DNA from: Ianthella basta | Lineage: Eukaryota > Porifera > Demospongiae > Verongiida > Ianthellidae | Length of the DNA: 64,000 bases | Assembly: GCA_964019415.1 (NCBI GenBank) | Contig: OZ025870.1 | Coordinates: forward strand, 5,880,915 to 5,944,914 | Direction: 5' to 3' | In this document: one piece after another, positions 35,753-46,654 of the stretch | Layout of the letters: each line of letters begins with the position of its first letter | Position numbering within the stretch: the stretch's first letter is position 1 | Made by a program: the position numbers and the translations under genes | Notes under the pieces: model-generated | Told to the model about the DNA's origin: nothing | The model's input: only the letters and a program-made list of their open reading frames with translations | Databases searched by the model: none

Positions 35753-38700
35753 ATGCGCGCCTCGTTCAAGTGCCTCTGTGGGCTACTCCTCTACACGTTA
35801 TCAATAGTCTGTATACTGTATCTTCAAAGACAGAGATGTGAGTACTAATTTATGCATGTACATTTTGCTTCACTCCTATAAGTGTCATCACGCTGTTAGC
35901 CATTATTCTGTGAAACCTGCTTAAGACGGTCACTTTACAAGGCAGCCACCCCTCTAAAACATCCAGTGTCGAGGTCCATAGAGTCTGACCCAAATAGCAC
36001 AAAAATGCAGCACTAAAACCTTGTGGCCTACCTATGTGTTGCAGCAACCTCTAGACAGGTGATAACTGGCGGCATTTACTTAAAACCTACTTTGCATGCA
36101 TGATGCTTCTATTTGATGTTTCTGAGCCTAGCTATGAGGTGCATGATGCTTTGCCCTGCATTGTACCTTTCAAGATATAAGTTATATGTACAAGCTTGGT
36201 TATTGTACTAATAACTCAGTTAAATCTCGCATGCCACATGCGAGGGATAAAAGATAACACTTTATAGTTTCTGCATGCAAGAGATAAGATGACGGCAGCC
36301 AAGTCGTCCTGGTCAACTTCAGAGTGTTCTTGCACCATTGCTATCAATGGCTCTCTGTGGGTCTTCCATGTTTCACACCTCAGCAGCCAATGCTCCACAT
36401 CCTCTACCTCACCATTTCCACACTCTTTGCATATTCTGTCTTCTCTGGCCACTGCATGCCATCTTCCTGTCTTGATTTTATATGTAGGCTTCCTCTGTGA
36501 CTCATGCATGACAGCAAAATGTACCACATACATATTATACACTTTAGCATGTACGTACATGAAGTGCATATACAATGTATTCTTCGAATTCAGCAGTGCT
36601 TCCTCCTTTCTACACGTACTTGAATTGGAGCTTCCAACAGGCAGACTTACATTGAAGGATACAACTATACTATAGTTGAATTCAAATGTTTGCGGATGTT
36701 TATCCCATAAGAATACATGCAGACTACGAATGCACTTGAATCACTGAATTCCACCACAGACAAGCTACTATAAGTATATGTGTGTGTACAGCCGTGCTTA
36801 GCTAATGTGCATGTAATGCTTATACAGTACATGCAAAATAGCATTAGACTCATCAGTTCACTATTTCATCACCCTGTCATGTGTGTCACCCTTCTGGTCA
36901 TCCATTCTGGCACTCTGAAATAATGACCTGTAGGGACAATCAGTTGTATAATGGCTAAGCCTTGCTGTAGCAATAGGATGAACAATACTGCAACGGTCAC
37001 AAATCATGCATGTATAAGGAAAGTCTGACCCATTATTATACTCCTTGTTATCCTGCTATAGTATCATAATAATAAAACTAGTTTATTTCAATACATGCAA
37101 TAATTATTTGTACTTTCATTTTAAGAGTAATTTGTGACATGTACGCCTGCCCACCTTCCATAGCAACACTGCATGCCATTGCAATATCATTGCAATCAAC
37201 TTCTGTAAAGGAGCCACCTCTCATATAGGTTGATTACAACTGGCCCACAGGTGGCCATCTTAAACAGTTTCCATGGATACATAATTTACCATTATAATAA
37301 ATATTATAGCGGTGGCTGCATTACAGTGTTAGCTAGATTGCAATGATTCAGTGCTACCTGCATTGGGTCAGTGAGGCTGGCTGTTTCAGAGAGGTGGCTG
37401 CCTTACACACTGACAATGCATCTTTGATATAGGTTTCACCATACCATAAAGTACCAATAAATATACTATAATTATAATTATGTGGCTTAATATGTAATGT
37501 GTAATGTGTGAGTATTTGATCAAATTCCATGTGTCAAAATTAGTGTGGCAACAGGATCTGATTTTGTATATGGGATGATTTGGCCGTGCAGGCCTTCATC
37601 ATGAAGAAGGGCCATATGGCGGCAGAGCGACCTATTCCATTTGAACCTGTGCTTAGCCTATGTATGTCCACTGCTTGGAAAAGTTCCCTCTTCCTATCAT
37701 CTGTTATCTATAGTAATTAACCTTTTAACGTATTAAAGTATTAAAGTAAATTTTAAAACTATTGGCTCTCAAATTAAGGTGCTAACTATTCTGTATATAC
37801 TTTAGTATGCATGACTGTTATAATAATTTGTAATTTTATATCAGATGATTTAGATGTTATTGTCGTGATTCGAGCAAGAGCGGATGAGAGTCTATTACCG
37901 ACACAGTCATTGGCACCAGAGTGGGAATGGTTTGGTAGAGACTGCAGTGGCTTAGTTCTTGGCTCATACCGTACAACACTCATTCCCCAAATGGAAATTG
38001 AAAAGTTGTCATTACCTCAGGGTGTGATTGCTGGTTTGAAATATTTTGCCATCTTTCTTGGATTTGGTCGTGGTGGAACCACTCTTGTTGGTGCTCTCTT
38101 GGATGGCCACCCAAATATTGTTCTAGCTACTGATTACCAATTGTTCATCAAGTGGCCACAGTATCGTACATATCACTGGAAGAGAACCAGGCTATACAGT
38201 GCCTTACATCAATATTCAATTTCCTTTGCTAAGTATTTTCGGCATAACAGTGGAAAGGGATATTCTTTTGACTTGCCAGGTGGATTTAATGGACTCTATA
38301 ATGAATCCATTTCAGTCATTGGAGAGCAAGCAGCAGGCTCTGCCACGATACTGTATATGAGTGAACATCAGGAGTGGATGCGTACATTGAAGGAGCTGCA
38401 GGAAACAGTGACTGTTCCCATCAAAGCTGTACAGGTGAGCATGCTGAATAGCACTAAATATCTTGATGGCTTGTGAGTCATCCTACTGCTGTGCAAATTT
38501 TTGTCTCACCTTCTTCATTTCCATCAGATTGTCTGTAATCCTACAGATACAGTTGCAACCCAAATGGCATATGAAACATTCGGCAAAATGAACAAAACAA
38601 ACTTCAACGACCATGTCTTAATTAACCACTCTTCATTGTTAGATGCCAAGATTGATGCTGTAACTTGTTGTTATGAAGCTGTTCAGCACCTGCAAAGCAA

Positions 38701-38968
38701 TCCAAAATTGAAGATTGATATTTACCAACTTCACTTAGTAGATTTGATCAGAAATCCTTATTTGGAAATAAGAAGCTTGTGCACATTCTTCGGAGTTGAG
38801 TGCTTTGACTGGTATTTGGATGCCTGTGCAGGTCTAGTTCAGAAATTGCTGCAGCTCTCTAAACCACGCAATCAGGTGATCTGGAGCAAGGAGCAGATAC
38901 AACGAATTGAAGGGTTCATTAGAAGAATCCCTACTTTGTCTCGTTATAGTTTTGTAAGCGAAGACTAG
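35753..38968 (+). CDS. Type II membrane sulfotransferase, gene 3 (Cys in 3'-PSB motif)
   Basis: The proposed exons are 35,753-35,837, 37,845-38,434 and 38,528-38,968; the product has 371 residues in the family phase pattern. Exon 1 encodes MRASFKC and a hydrophobic anchor. Exon 2 keeps GFGRGGTTL. Exon 3 begins IVCNPTDTVATQ, so the Arg of the usual RNP motif is Cys; this Arg normally contacts the 3' phosphate of PAPS. The C-terminal part has a two-residue insertion (QKLLQLSKPRNQ) shared with the copy at 51,692. The frame is otherwise intact. It may be an active enzyme with altered cofactor binding or a decaying copy. Confidence 0.78.
36216..36575 (-). pseudogene. Non-LTR retroelement C-terminal zinc-finger fragment
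   Basis: A 119-codon minus-strand frame contains KIKTGRWHAV, then CKECGNGEVEDVEHWLLRC. This is the Cys-x2-Cys ... His-x4-Cys finger found after the reverse transcriptase in many LINE-type elements. No RT core lies next to it. It sits in intron 1 of gene 3, and only its C-terminal edge persists at the matching site in D2 (about 49,530-49,600). Confidence 0.7.
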
Positions 38969-39424
38969 ATTTTGTTGTTACCCTAGGATCATCATTTGAG
39001 TTTGCACAAATTTAATTGTTCCACATTGCATCATATAATATAATTTTATTTTCATCTTCTGCTTGGATGCTCGTAGTTCAATAATTTGACTGAATAATGC
39101 TTCCCGCCTCCCCCACTATCCCCAGCATGCATGCAGCTTAAAGGTTTGATCCATGCCAACGCATAAGGGTCCGTGCATACTAGAACTATATGAAGTAATG
39201 AGGTGTGTACTTACTAAAGCATTACATATTTATGCCAGCCAGTTCTCTTGATTTGGAAAAAACAAGAGCTCCCTATTGAGCCATCGGTCGCATATGTCAA
39301 GTCATGAACTGTCAGGATTGACATTAGTACAGACAGCCTCTCTGACAGTGAGACCTTCAATTATAATAATTACCATTTGACATGATATATACAAACTACA
39401 ACTGCAGTCCGCTCATGAATCAAG
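38969..39424. other. 3' flank of gene 3
   Basis: Non-coding. It matches 52,139-52,590 after gene 7, including a stretch with ATCATATAATATAATT that may serve polyadenylation. No further feature was seen. Confidence 0.5.
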
Positions 39425-40396
39425 ACGTCTTGCTTCATCTTGCATCGTCTTGCTTAATCTTGTATCGTCTTGCTCCATCATTCTTTATCTTGCCTCATCT
39501 TGCCTCATCTTGCTTCATCTTGCTTCATCTTGCCTCATCTTGCCTCATCTTGCCTCATCTTGCTTCATCTTGCCTCATCTTGCCTCATCTTGCCTCATCT
39601 TGCCTCATCTTGCTTAATTTTGTCTCGTCTTGCTTCATATTGCCTCATCTTGCTTCATTTTTTTTATCTTGCCTCATCTTGCTTAATCTTGCCTCATCTT
39701 GCCTCATCTTGCCTCATCTTGCTTAATCTTGCCTCATCTTGCTTCATCTTGCTTCATTTTGCTCTATCATTTATTATCTTGCCTCGTCTTGCCTCATATT
39801 GCTTCATCTTGCCTCATGTTGCTTTATCTTGCCTCGTCTTGCTTAATCTTGCCTCGTCTTGCTCCATCATTCTTCATCTTGCCTCATCTTGCCAGATCTT
39901 GCCTCATCTTACCTCATCTTGCTTAATCTTGCCTCATCTTGCTTCATCTTGCTTCATCTTGCCTCATCTTGCTTCATCTTGCTTCATCTTGCTTCATCTT
40001 ACTTCGTCTTGCTTGATCTTGCCTCATCTTGCTTCATCTTGTCTCATCTTGCTTCATCTTGCTTCATCTTGCTTCATCTTGCCTCATCTTGCTTCATCTT
40101 GCATCATCTTGCTATATCTTGCCTCATCTTGCTTCATCTTACTTCGTCTTGCTTGATCTTGCATCATCTTGCTTCATCTTGTCTCATCTTGCTTCATTTT
40201 GCTTCATCTTGCTTCATCTTGCTTCATCTTGCCTCGTCTTGCCTCATCTTGCCTCATCTTGCTTCTTTCTTTCCTCGTCTTGCTTATTCTTGCCTCGTCT
40301 TTCTCCATCATTCTTTATCTTGCCTCATCTTGCCTCATCTTGCTTCATCTTGCTTCATCTTGCCTCATATTGCCTCATATTGCTTCATCTTGCCTC
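39425..40396 (+). repeat. 10-bp satellite (CCTCATCTTG)n
   Basis: About 97 head-to-tail copies of a decamer, consensus TTGCYTCATC, with variants (CGTC, TAATC, a few indels). The plus strand is nearly G-poor. Because 10 is not a multiple of 3 and no rotation gives a stop, all three plus frames stay open and encode repeated SSCLILPHLA-like peptides; I treat these as spurious. The array is absent at the equivalent site in D2 (about 52,590). Confidence 0.95.
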
Positions 40397-41259
40397 AATA
40401 AATCAGCCAACAATACAGTGCACAGAAGAAACGTACAGTTAGGCTCTACAAACATGCAAGACTGATGCAACTCATGAACGTGATCAATCAAAGTGAGTTA
40501 TAGGAAATTGGCGTGATATCAGCATCAAAACATATTATTTAAAGTAACACTTTCCATAATTTATAATCATACTTACCAGAAGGATAATGTCTATGTGAGC
40601 ATGTTCAATCATGTGCAACAAATTTACAGTCCTGCTAAATTGCCTTTCTGTTCATGATCTGCTATCATCTTAGTTGGTCCTTGAAACTGGTCACATCTGT
40701 GGGTCTGAGGAGCATAAGCATGATCCACTTAGATGCTACAGTGCCTTTTCAGACCAGAGCTAGATCTCTTCCAATGGCCACAGTCTGACCAATGAAGGGC
40801 CAGGACTTTGATCTTATTATATTTAACACCTATGAACCTACATGATGCACGCATACAATTATGCATAATATTATGTCCTCTTATAGACTAAACAGGCTGA
40901 ACTAATATGGATGATCATGAGGCTGATGTTCTGCACCTGTAGGGATCATACCCATATTATAATTAGCCAGTATACATTTGCATATATTGCAGGAAGGCTG
41001 CACATTTTCAGTACAATGGCCTTTGTGAGCATGCTCCTCCCTATATATATTGGGGGTGCACATCACATTGGCCAGTAGAGTTTACATGTGTGTATGCATG
41101 ATCTAACTGGTAGTAGAAAGAAATGGCCAGCACAAGTTACAGCTAAATGGAACGCAGCATGGTCCTGTTTAATTGATGATACATATGCTGAGCGTTGAAC
41201 TGTGCTATATGCTTCAATGAGATACTGCACTAGCAAAATACAAAATGTACTGATCACAA
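40397..41259. other. Spacer between gene 3 and pseudogene 4
   Basis: No gene was seen. The left part matches 52,595 onward in D2. From 40,877 it also matches 44,693-45,071 in inverse orientation. Confidence 0.5.
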
Positions 41260-42280
41260 CTAGTCTTCACTTGCAAAGCTATAACAAGACAGAGATGGCA
41301 TCCTTCTCATGAACTCTTCAATTCTTCTGATCTGCTCCTTGCTTCAGATCACCTGCTTGCAGGATTTAGACAGCTTTTTTCTGAACCAGGCCTGCACAGG
41401 CATCCAAATACCAGTCAAAGCACTCAACTCCAAAGAATGCGCACGATTTCCTCATTTCTAGATAGGGAGTTTTCATCAGATCTGCCAAATGAAGTTGGTA
41501 AACATCAATATTCACATTAGGATTTTGCATATGTTGAGCAGCTTCATAACAGCAATTTATGGCATCAATCTTGGCATCTAGTAAAGAAGAGTGATTTAAT
41601 AGCACATGCTCTTGGAATTTGGTTCTATTCATTTCCCCAAATGTTTCATATGCCATTTGAGTTGCAACTGTGTCCACAGGATTACGGAGAACCTGAAAGG
41701 AAAGGAAATATTATGGCTGTTATATTCCTTTTAACAAGATTGGACAATATGCAATTTAAACTGTAATGTTCATCTTGTGAACCCAATACTATTATGTACG
41801 CAAGAGGGGCAGAGCAGTCACAGAGTGAAATGCCATTATGTCAAGCAAGTTCACCTGTACTGCATTCACAGGGACCTTCACTGTTTCCTGCAACTCCTTC
41901 AATGTACGCACCCACTCCTGATGCTCACTCATATACAGTACTGTAGCAGAGCCTGCCTCTTTTTCTCCAATGACTGAAATGGATTCATTATAGTGTCCAT
42001 TAAAACCACCTGGCAAGTCAAAAGAATACCCGTTTTTATTGTTACTGCAAAAGTATTTGTCTTGTTAATTGATTATTGATGTAAAGCACTGTATAACTGG
42101 GATATCTCCTGGTGGTATGTGCGATACTGTGGCCACTTGATGAACAATTGGTAATCTGTAGCTAGAACAATATTTGAGTGGCCGTCCAAGAGAGCACCAA
42201 CAAGAGTGGTTCCACCACGACCAAATCCAAGAAAGATGGCAGAATATTTCACACCAGCAATGACACTCCAAGACAATGCT
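40877..42280. repeat. Inverted duplication, left arm
   Basis: Reverse complement of about 43,564-45,071. It includes pseudogene 4 exon 3, the small intron and much of exon 2. A 64-codon frame in the flank (minus 41,257-41,063) has the same translation as its partner (plus 44,695-44,889), which shows how close the arms are. Homology ends at CCTCTTATAGACTAAAC on the outer side. The arms enclose about 1.3 kb. Confidence 0.85.
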
Positions 42281-42353
42281 CCTTTGTAATCTTTAATATA
42301 GGGATGGATCTCATCCACTCTTGCTTGTAACACCCTAACCACATTTGAGTCAT
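41260..42353 (-). pseudogene. Sulfotransferase pseudogene 4
   Basis: Minus-strand exon 2 (42,353-41,855) and exon 3 (41,692-41,260) keep splice sites and the P-loop GFGRGGTTL. Exon 2 has lost about 25 codons before the P-loop (the LAPEWxWFG block is gone) and carries a frameshift after SALHQ. Exon 3 has an extra A in an A-run that ends the frame at QKKAV, and a TGG-to-TGA stop further on. No exon 1 was recognised upstream. It is convergent with gene 3. Confidence 0.85.
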
Positions 42354-42562
42354 CTACATATAGTAGGGCAATAATTAACATTGCATGAACAAACACATTT
42401 TTCTTTAATTATATAATATAAATGTTGCATGATGTTTAACTGTATCTTCAACAACAGATATACTGTTAACTATGTGTATATATATGCTGACACTATAAAA
42501 TAAGGTCGTGCAAGATATAACATCTTAGTTGATTGACATGATATAATCTATGTTCAGCAGTT

Positions 42563-43563
42563 CACTATGTTAGTGGAAGGTTGCATGGGTGTGGGAAAGG
42601 GTGTCACTTTCACATGCAAAGTGCATTAGCTGAATGCGGGAGAGCTTTGTGACACAGTGTGTATGCATGCAAATGCTATTGCCCACACCACATGACTAGT
42701 GGCACTGTGACTTTCAAGGAGGAATACATGAGTGCCATGTTTACAGCCTCAAGGTGCGTTCTTAATATGGGAGCAAGTAGGGTTCTGTACCTTTCAAAAA
42801 CAGCCTGGACAGAACACTGCTGTGTGGTGGTGGTGGTTGTGTGTGGTAGCCAAAGTCTCAGAACCTTATATTTGGCATTATTCTATGGCTTCGCCCTTGT
42901 ATATGTTTGCACTGAAATAAAAACATGCAATTTGTTGGGAAGGTATTCATAAATAATTATTATAGCATTTCATTTGATAAACAGGACAATATATTCTGTT
43001 GCCAGCACCAAGGTGTTGAATTCCATAACTTGGATATAAATACAATAAGAGGCCTCCTAAGAGGCATCTTTCATATAATATAACGTGCAAAATGGTCATT
43101 TCAGTTCACTTCACAGCAATTGTAATATTACTTCAAAGAATCATGTCTGCCTAAGTTCCTTTGCTGATGGCTTTCTGAGAAATCACTAGCCAATACTATT
43201 AGAGAGATTATTTTTGGCTTTGACTTTCAAGAGAATATCAATATTGTAATAATGTGCATCAGCTCTATAATAGGATAATTCTACAAATATATATATAGCC
43301 TTGTAACAGGTGATTATACTTAAGTGCACTTTTTAGGCAAAATTTTAATGTCTTTGCATCTACTGGGTGAATATAATTAGGTATTAATGGGGCGTAAGTA
43401 TAGCATGCGCGCATTCAATGCCATTTGAAGGCTGATGGTGCATATCACTTTTGCGTGTTGTGTAAGAATGTAATGATTGATTGCCCAACCAAATGAATTA
43501 ATACTTTGGCAGGTGTCCTAAATACATACTTGTACTGTATGGACCTCAAAAACTGATAGCAGA
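42563..43563. other. Spacer at the centre of the inverted duplication
   Basis: AT-rich with no recognisable gene. First exons for copies 4 and 5 would be expected near here if they were functional, but no MRxSxKC-type frame with a donor was found. Confidence 0.5.
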
Positions 43564-44692
43564 CATTGGCACCAGAATGGAATTGGTTTGGTAGAGACTG
43601 CAGTGGCTTAGTTCTTGGCTCATACCGTACAACGCTCATTCCCCAGGCAAAGGTTGAGAATGTGTTATTACCTCAGAGTGTGATTGCTGGTGTGAAATAT
43701 TTTGCCATCTTCCTTGGATTTGGTCGTGGTGGAACCACTCTTGTTGGTGCTCTCTTGGATGGCCACCCAAATATTGTTCTAGCTACAGATTACCAATTGT
43801 TCATCAAGTGGCCACAGTATCGCACATATCACCAGAACATATCCCAGTTATACAGTGCTTTACATCAGTATTCAATTTCCTTTGCAAAGTATTTTCGTTA
43901 TAACAGTGGAAAGGGATATTCTTTTGACTTGCCAGGTAGTTTTAATGGACACTATAATGAATCCATTTCAGTCATTGGAGAAAAAGAGGCAGGCTCTGCT
44001 ACAGTACTGTATATGAGTGAGCATCAGGAGTGGATGCGTACATTGAAGGAACTGCAGGAAACAGTGAAGGTTCCCATCAAAGCTGTACAGGTGAACTTGC
44101 TTGACATATATTATGGCATTTCACTCTGTGACTGCTCCGCCCCTCTTGCGTACATAATAGTATTGGGTTCACAAGATTAACATTACAGTTTAAATTGCAT
44201 ATTGTCCAATTTTGTTAAAAGGAATATAACAGCCATAATATTTCCTTTCCTTTCAGGTTCTCCGTAATCCTATGGACACAGTTACAACTCAAATGGCATA
44301 TGAAACATTTGGGGAAATGAATAGAACCAAATTCCAAGAGCATGTGCTATTAAATCACTCTTCTTTACTAGATGCCAAGATTGATGCCATAACTTGCTGT
44401 TATGAAGCTGCTCAACATATGCAAAGCAATCCTAATGTGAATATTGATGTTTACCAACTTCATTTGGCAGATCTGATGAAAACTCCCTATCTAGAAATGA
44501 GGAAATTGTGCACATTCTTTGGAGTTTAGTGCTTTGACTGGTATTTGGATGCCTGTGCAGGCCTGGTTCAGAAAAAAGCTGTCTAAATCCCGCAACCAGG
44601 TGATCTGAAGCAAGGAGCAGATCAGAAGAATTGAAGAGTTCATGAGAAGGATGCCATTTCTGTCTCATTATAGCTTTGCAAGTGAAGACTAG
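43564..44692 (+). pseudogene. Sulfotransferase pseudogene 5
   Basis: Exon 2 is truncated on its 5' side (homology starts at LAPEWNWFGRDC, 43,564) and runs to 44,090 with an intact P-loop. Exon 3 starts at 44,257 with VLRNPMDT, then meets a GAG-to-TAG stop at 44,527. Downstream it has the same extra A and TGG-to-TGA change as pseudogene 4. There is no first exon. Confidence 0.88.
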
Positions 44693-45071
44693 TTGTGATC
44701 AGTACATTTTGTATTTTGCTAGTGCAGTATCTCATTGAAGCATATAGCACAGTTCAACGCTCGGCATATGTATCATCAATTAAACAGGACCATGCTGCGT
44801 TCCATTTAGCTGTAACTTGTGCTGGCCATTTCTTTCTACTACCAGTTAGATCATGCATACACACATGTAAACTCTACTGGCCAATGTGATGTGCACCCCC
44901 AATATATATAGGGAGGAGCATGCTCACAAAGGCCATTGTACTGAAAATGTGCAGCCTTCCTGCAATGTATGCAAATGTATACTGGCTAATATGGGTATGA
45001 TCCCTACAGGTGCAGAACATACAGCCTCATGATCATCAATATTAGTTCAGCCTGTTTAATCTATAAGAGGT
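43564..45071. repeat. Inverted duplication, right arm
   Basis: Partner of 40,877-42,280. It ends at TAATCTATAAGAGG, where it abuts a fragment of a different sulfotransferase copy (45,072), a clear rearrangement breakpoint. Confidence 0.85.
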
Positions 45072-45942
45072 TTTAATGGGCGCTATAATGAATCCATTTC
45101 AGTCATTGGAGAGAAAGAGGCAGGCTCTGCTACATCACTGTATATGAGTGAACATCAGGAGTGGATGCGCACATTGAAAGAAGTGCAGGAAACAGTGAAG
45201 GCTCCCATCAAAGCTGTACAGGTAAACATGAACAATAGTATTCTGTAATTTCTCCACCTCAATGCACACAATTAGATTTGCTATGATTGCATATCAAATG
45301 GTTGTGACGTCAACATAGATTAAGCATTATGCGGGGAGGTATGGTGTTATGACATACCAATCTCTAACTGGGTTTGAATATAATAAGACATAGATTTACT
45401 TTGAGACATGCAGTGAGCAGCACACTGCATGAGATACAGTCTCTATGCTCAGTTACCATGGTGACTGTGTCTATTATGTACCACTTACATGCACCTCTTT
45501 TCTCCTCGGGTCCTCAGGAATCCTCTGGACAGAATTGCAATTCAAATGGCATATGAAACATTTGGAGAAATGAACAGAACTAAATTCCAAGGAATGTACT
45601 AATTAACCACTCTTCACTGCTAGATGCCAAGATTGATGCCATAACTTGTTGTTATGAAGCTGTTCAGCACACGCAAAACAATCCAAAGCTAAATATTGAT
45701 TTTACCAACTTCATTTAGTAGATTTGATCAGAAATCCTTATTTGGAAATAAGAAATTTGTGCACATTTTTTGGAATTGAGTGCTTTGACTGGTATTTGGA
45801 TGCCTGTGTAGGCCTGGTTCAGAAAAAGCTGTCTAAATCTCGCAACCAGGTGATTTGGAGCAAGGAGCAGATAAGAAGAATTGAAGAGATCATGAGAAGG
45901 ATACCATGTCTTTCTCGTTATAGCTTTTCAAGTGAAGACTAA
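45072..45942 (+). pseudogene. Sulfotransferase pseudogene 6
   Basis: Only the 3' end of exon 2 remains (45,072-45,222, GFNGRYNESISVIGEKEAG to AVQ), followed by an intron like that of gene 2. Exon 3 (45,510-45,942) has an acceptor changed from CAG to CGG and two single-base deletions (near 45,594 and 45,701) that break the frame. The C-terminal part (from about 45,724) still reads to the normal stop. Confidence 0.88.
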
Positions 45943-46516
45943 TTGGTACTCTGTTTCATTCATGATAATAATCAATTTTGCTGGTAAGTACCTTTCAGTT
46001 CTGCAATAACTGTATTGAATTAAGCATCATTTTGTTGCAGTCCGTTTTATATCAAATGCCATACTCAGACTTTCTGTCATTGAATATAATTTTAAAGAGC
46101 ATGCACATAATACCACTGTAAGGCAGTGAGGGGCATGAAATTGAGGCTATATAATTATACTGCATTCATTAATATGGAGAGTAATTGTGCATTCATTCTA
46201 TAAGCCACGATAATTATATGCTGGAGGCCTCAGCAGCAGAGATGTAAGTAAGCTGTCATGCATATCAAGCCAGCCAGCAGAGAACTAACATTTCTTCACT
46301 AACTTCAGGATCACTTTAGTGTTGAATTGATGAAATAATTTGTTAGGGCTGGAGTCATGCATAACTTAATGATGTTTCTATAGCAAGATATAGCTAGATG
46401 CACTGAAATCATCTCCAGGTTTGATGTTCAAGACCTGCATGCCCCTACATTCTATATTCAATTCAAGTCATCATGTCAAATGTTCAGCATTGTTTGACCT
46501 ACTTCATTTCCATCGT

Positions 46517-46652
46517 GTTCTCTGGAATCCTGTGGACATGCACAGTTACAATGTGTGAATGGCATAATCATGAAACATTTGGCAAAATGAATGGAGGAAA
46601 GTTCCAGTACCATGTCATAATTAAACTACTCTTCACTGTTAGATGCCAAGAT
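46517..46652 (+). pseudogene. Sulfotransferase last-exon remnant
   Basis: A near-identical partner of 34,271-34,405, in the same position relative to the preceding copy. This shows that the gene-2-to-remnant block was duplicated as a unit (about 32,850-34,405 and 45,072-46,652). Retroelement sequence begins immediately after it. Confidence 0.75.
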
Positions 46653-46654
46653 AA

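Larger units (their letters stand above)
35835..42562. repeat. Direct segmental duplication, block D1
   Basis: From the exon 1 donor of gene 3 to about 42,562 the sequence follows block D2 (48,637-54,942) in the same order: long intron, sulfotransferase exons on plus, spacer, then a convergent sulfotransferase on minus. D1 has the 10-bp satellite and a longer retroelement zinc-finger fragment. D2 has a different insertion near 48,840-49,080. Confidence 0.85.

Noticed and set aside
39382-40465. Long Leu/Ser/His-rich open frames of up to 228 codons
   Set aside because: They are the three frames of the 10-bp satellite; no start context, splice site or non-repeat sequence supports a protein.
41063-41257. 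64-codon frame with an identical partner at 44,695-44,889
   Set aside because: Identity is explained by the inverted duplication; it begins in the 3' flank of a pseudogene and has no domain.
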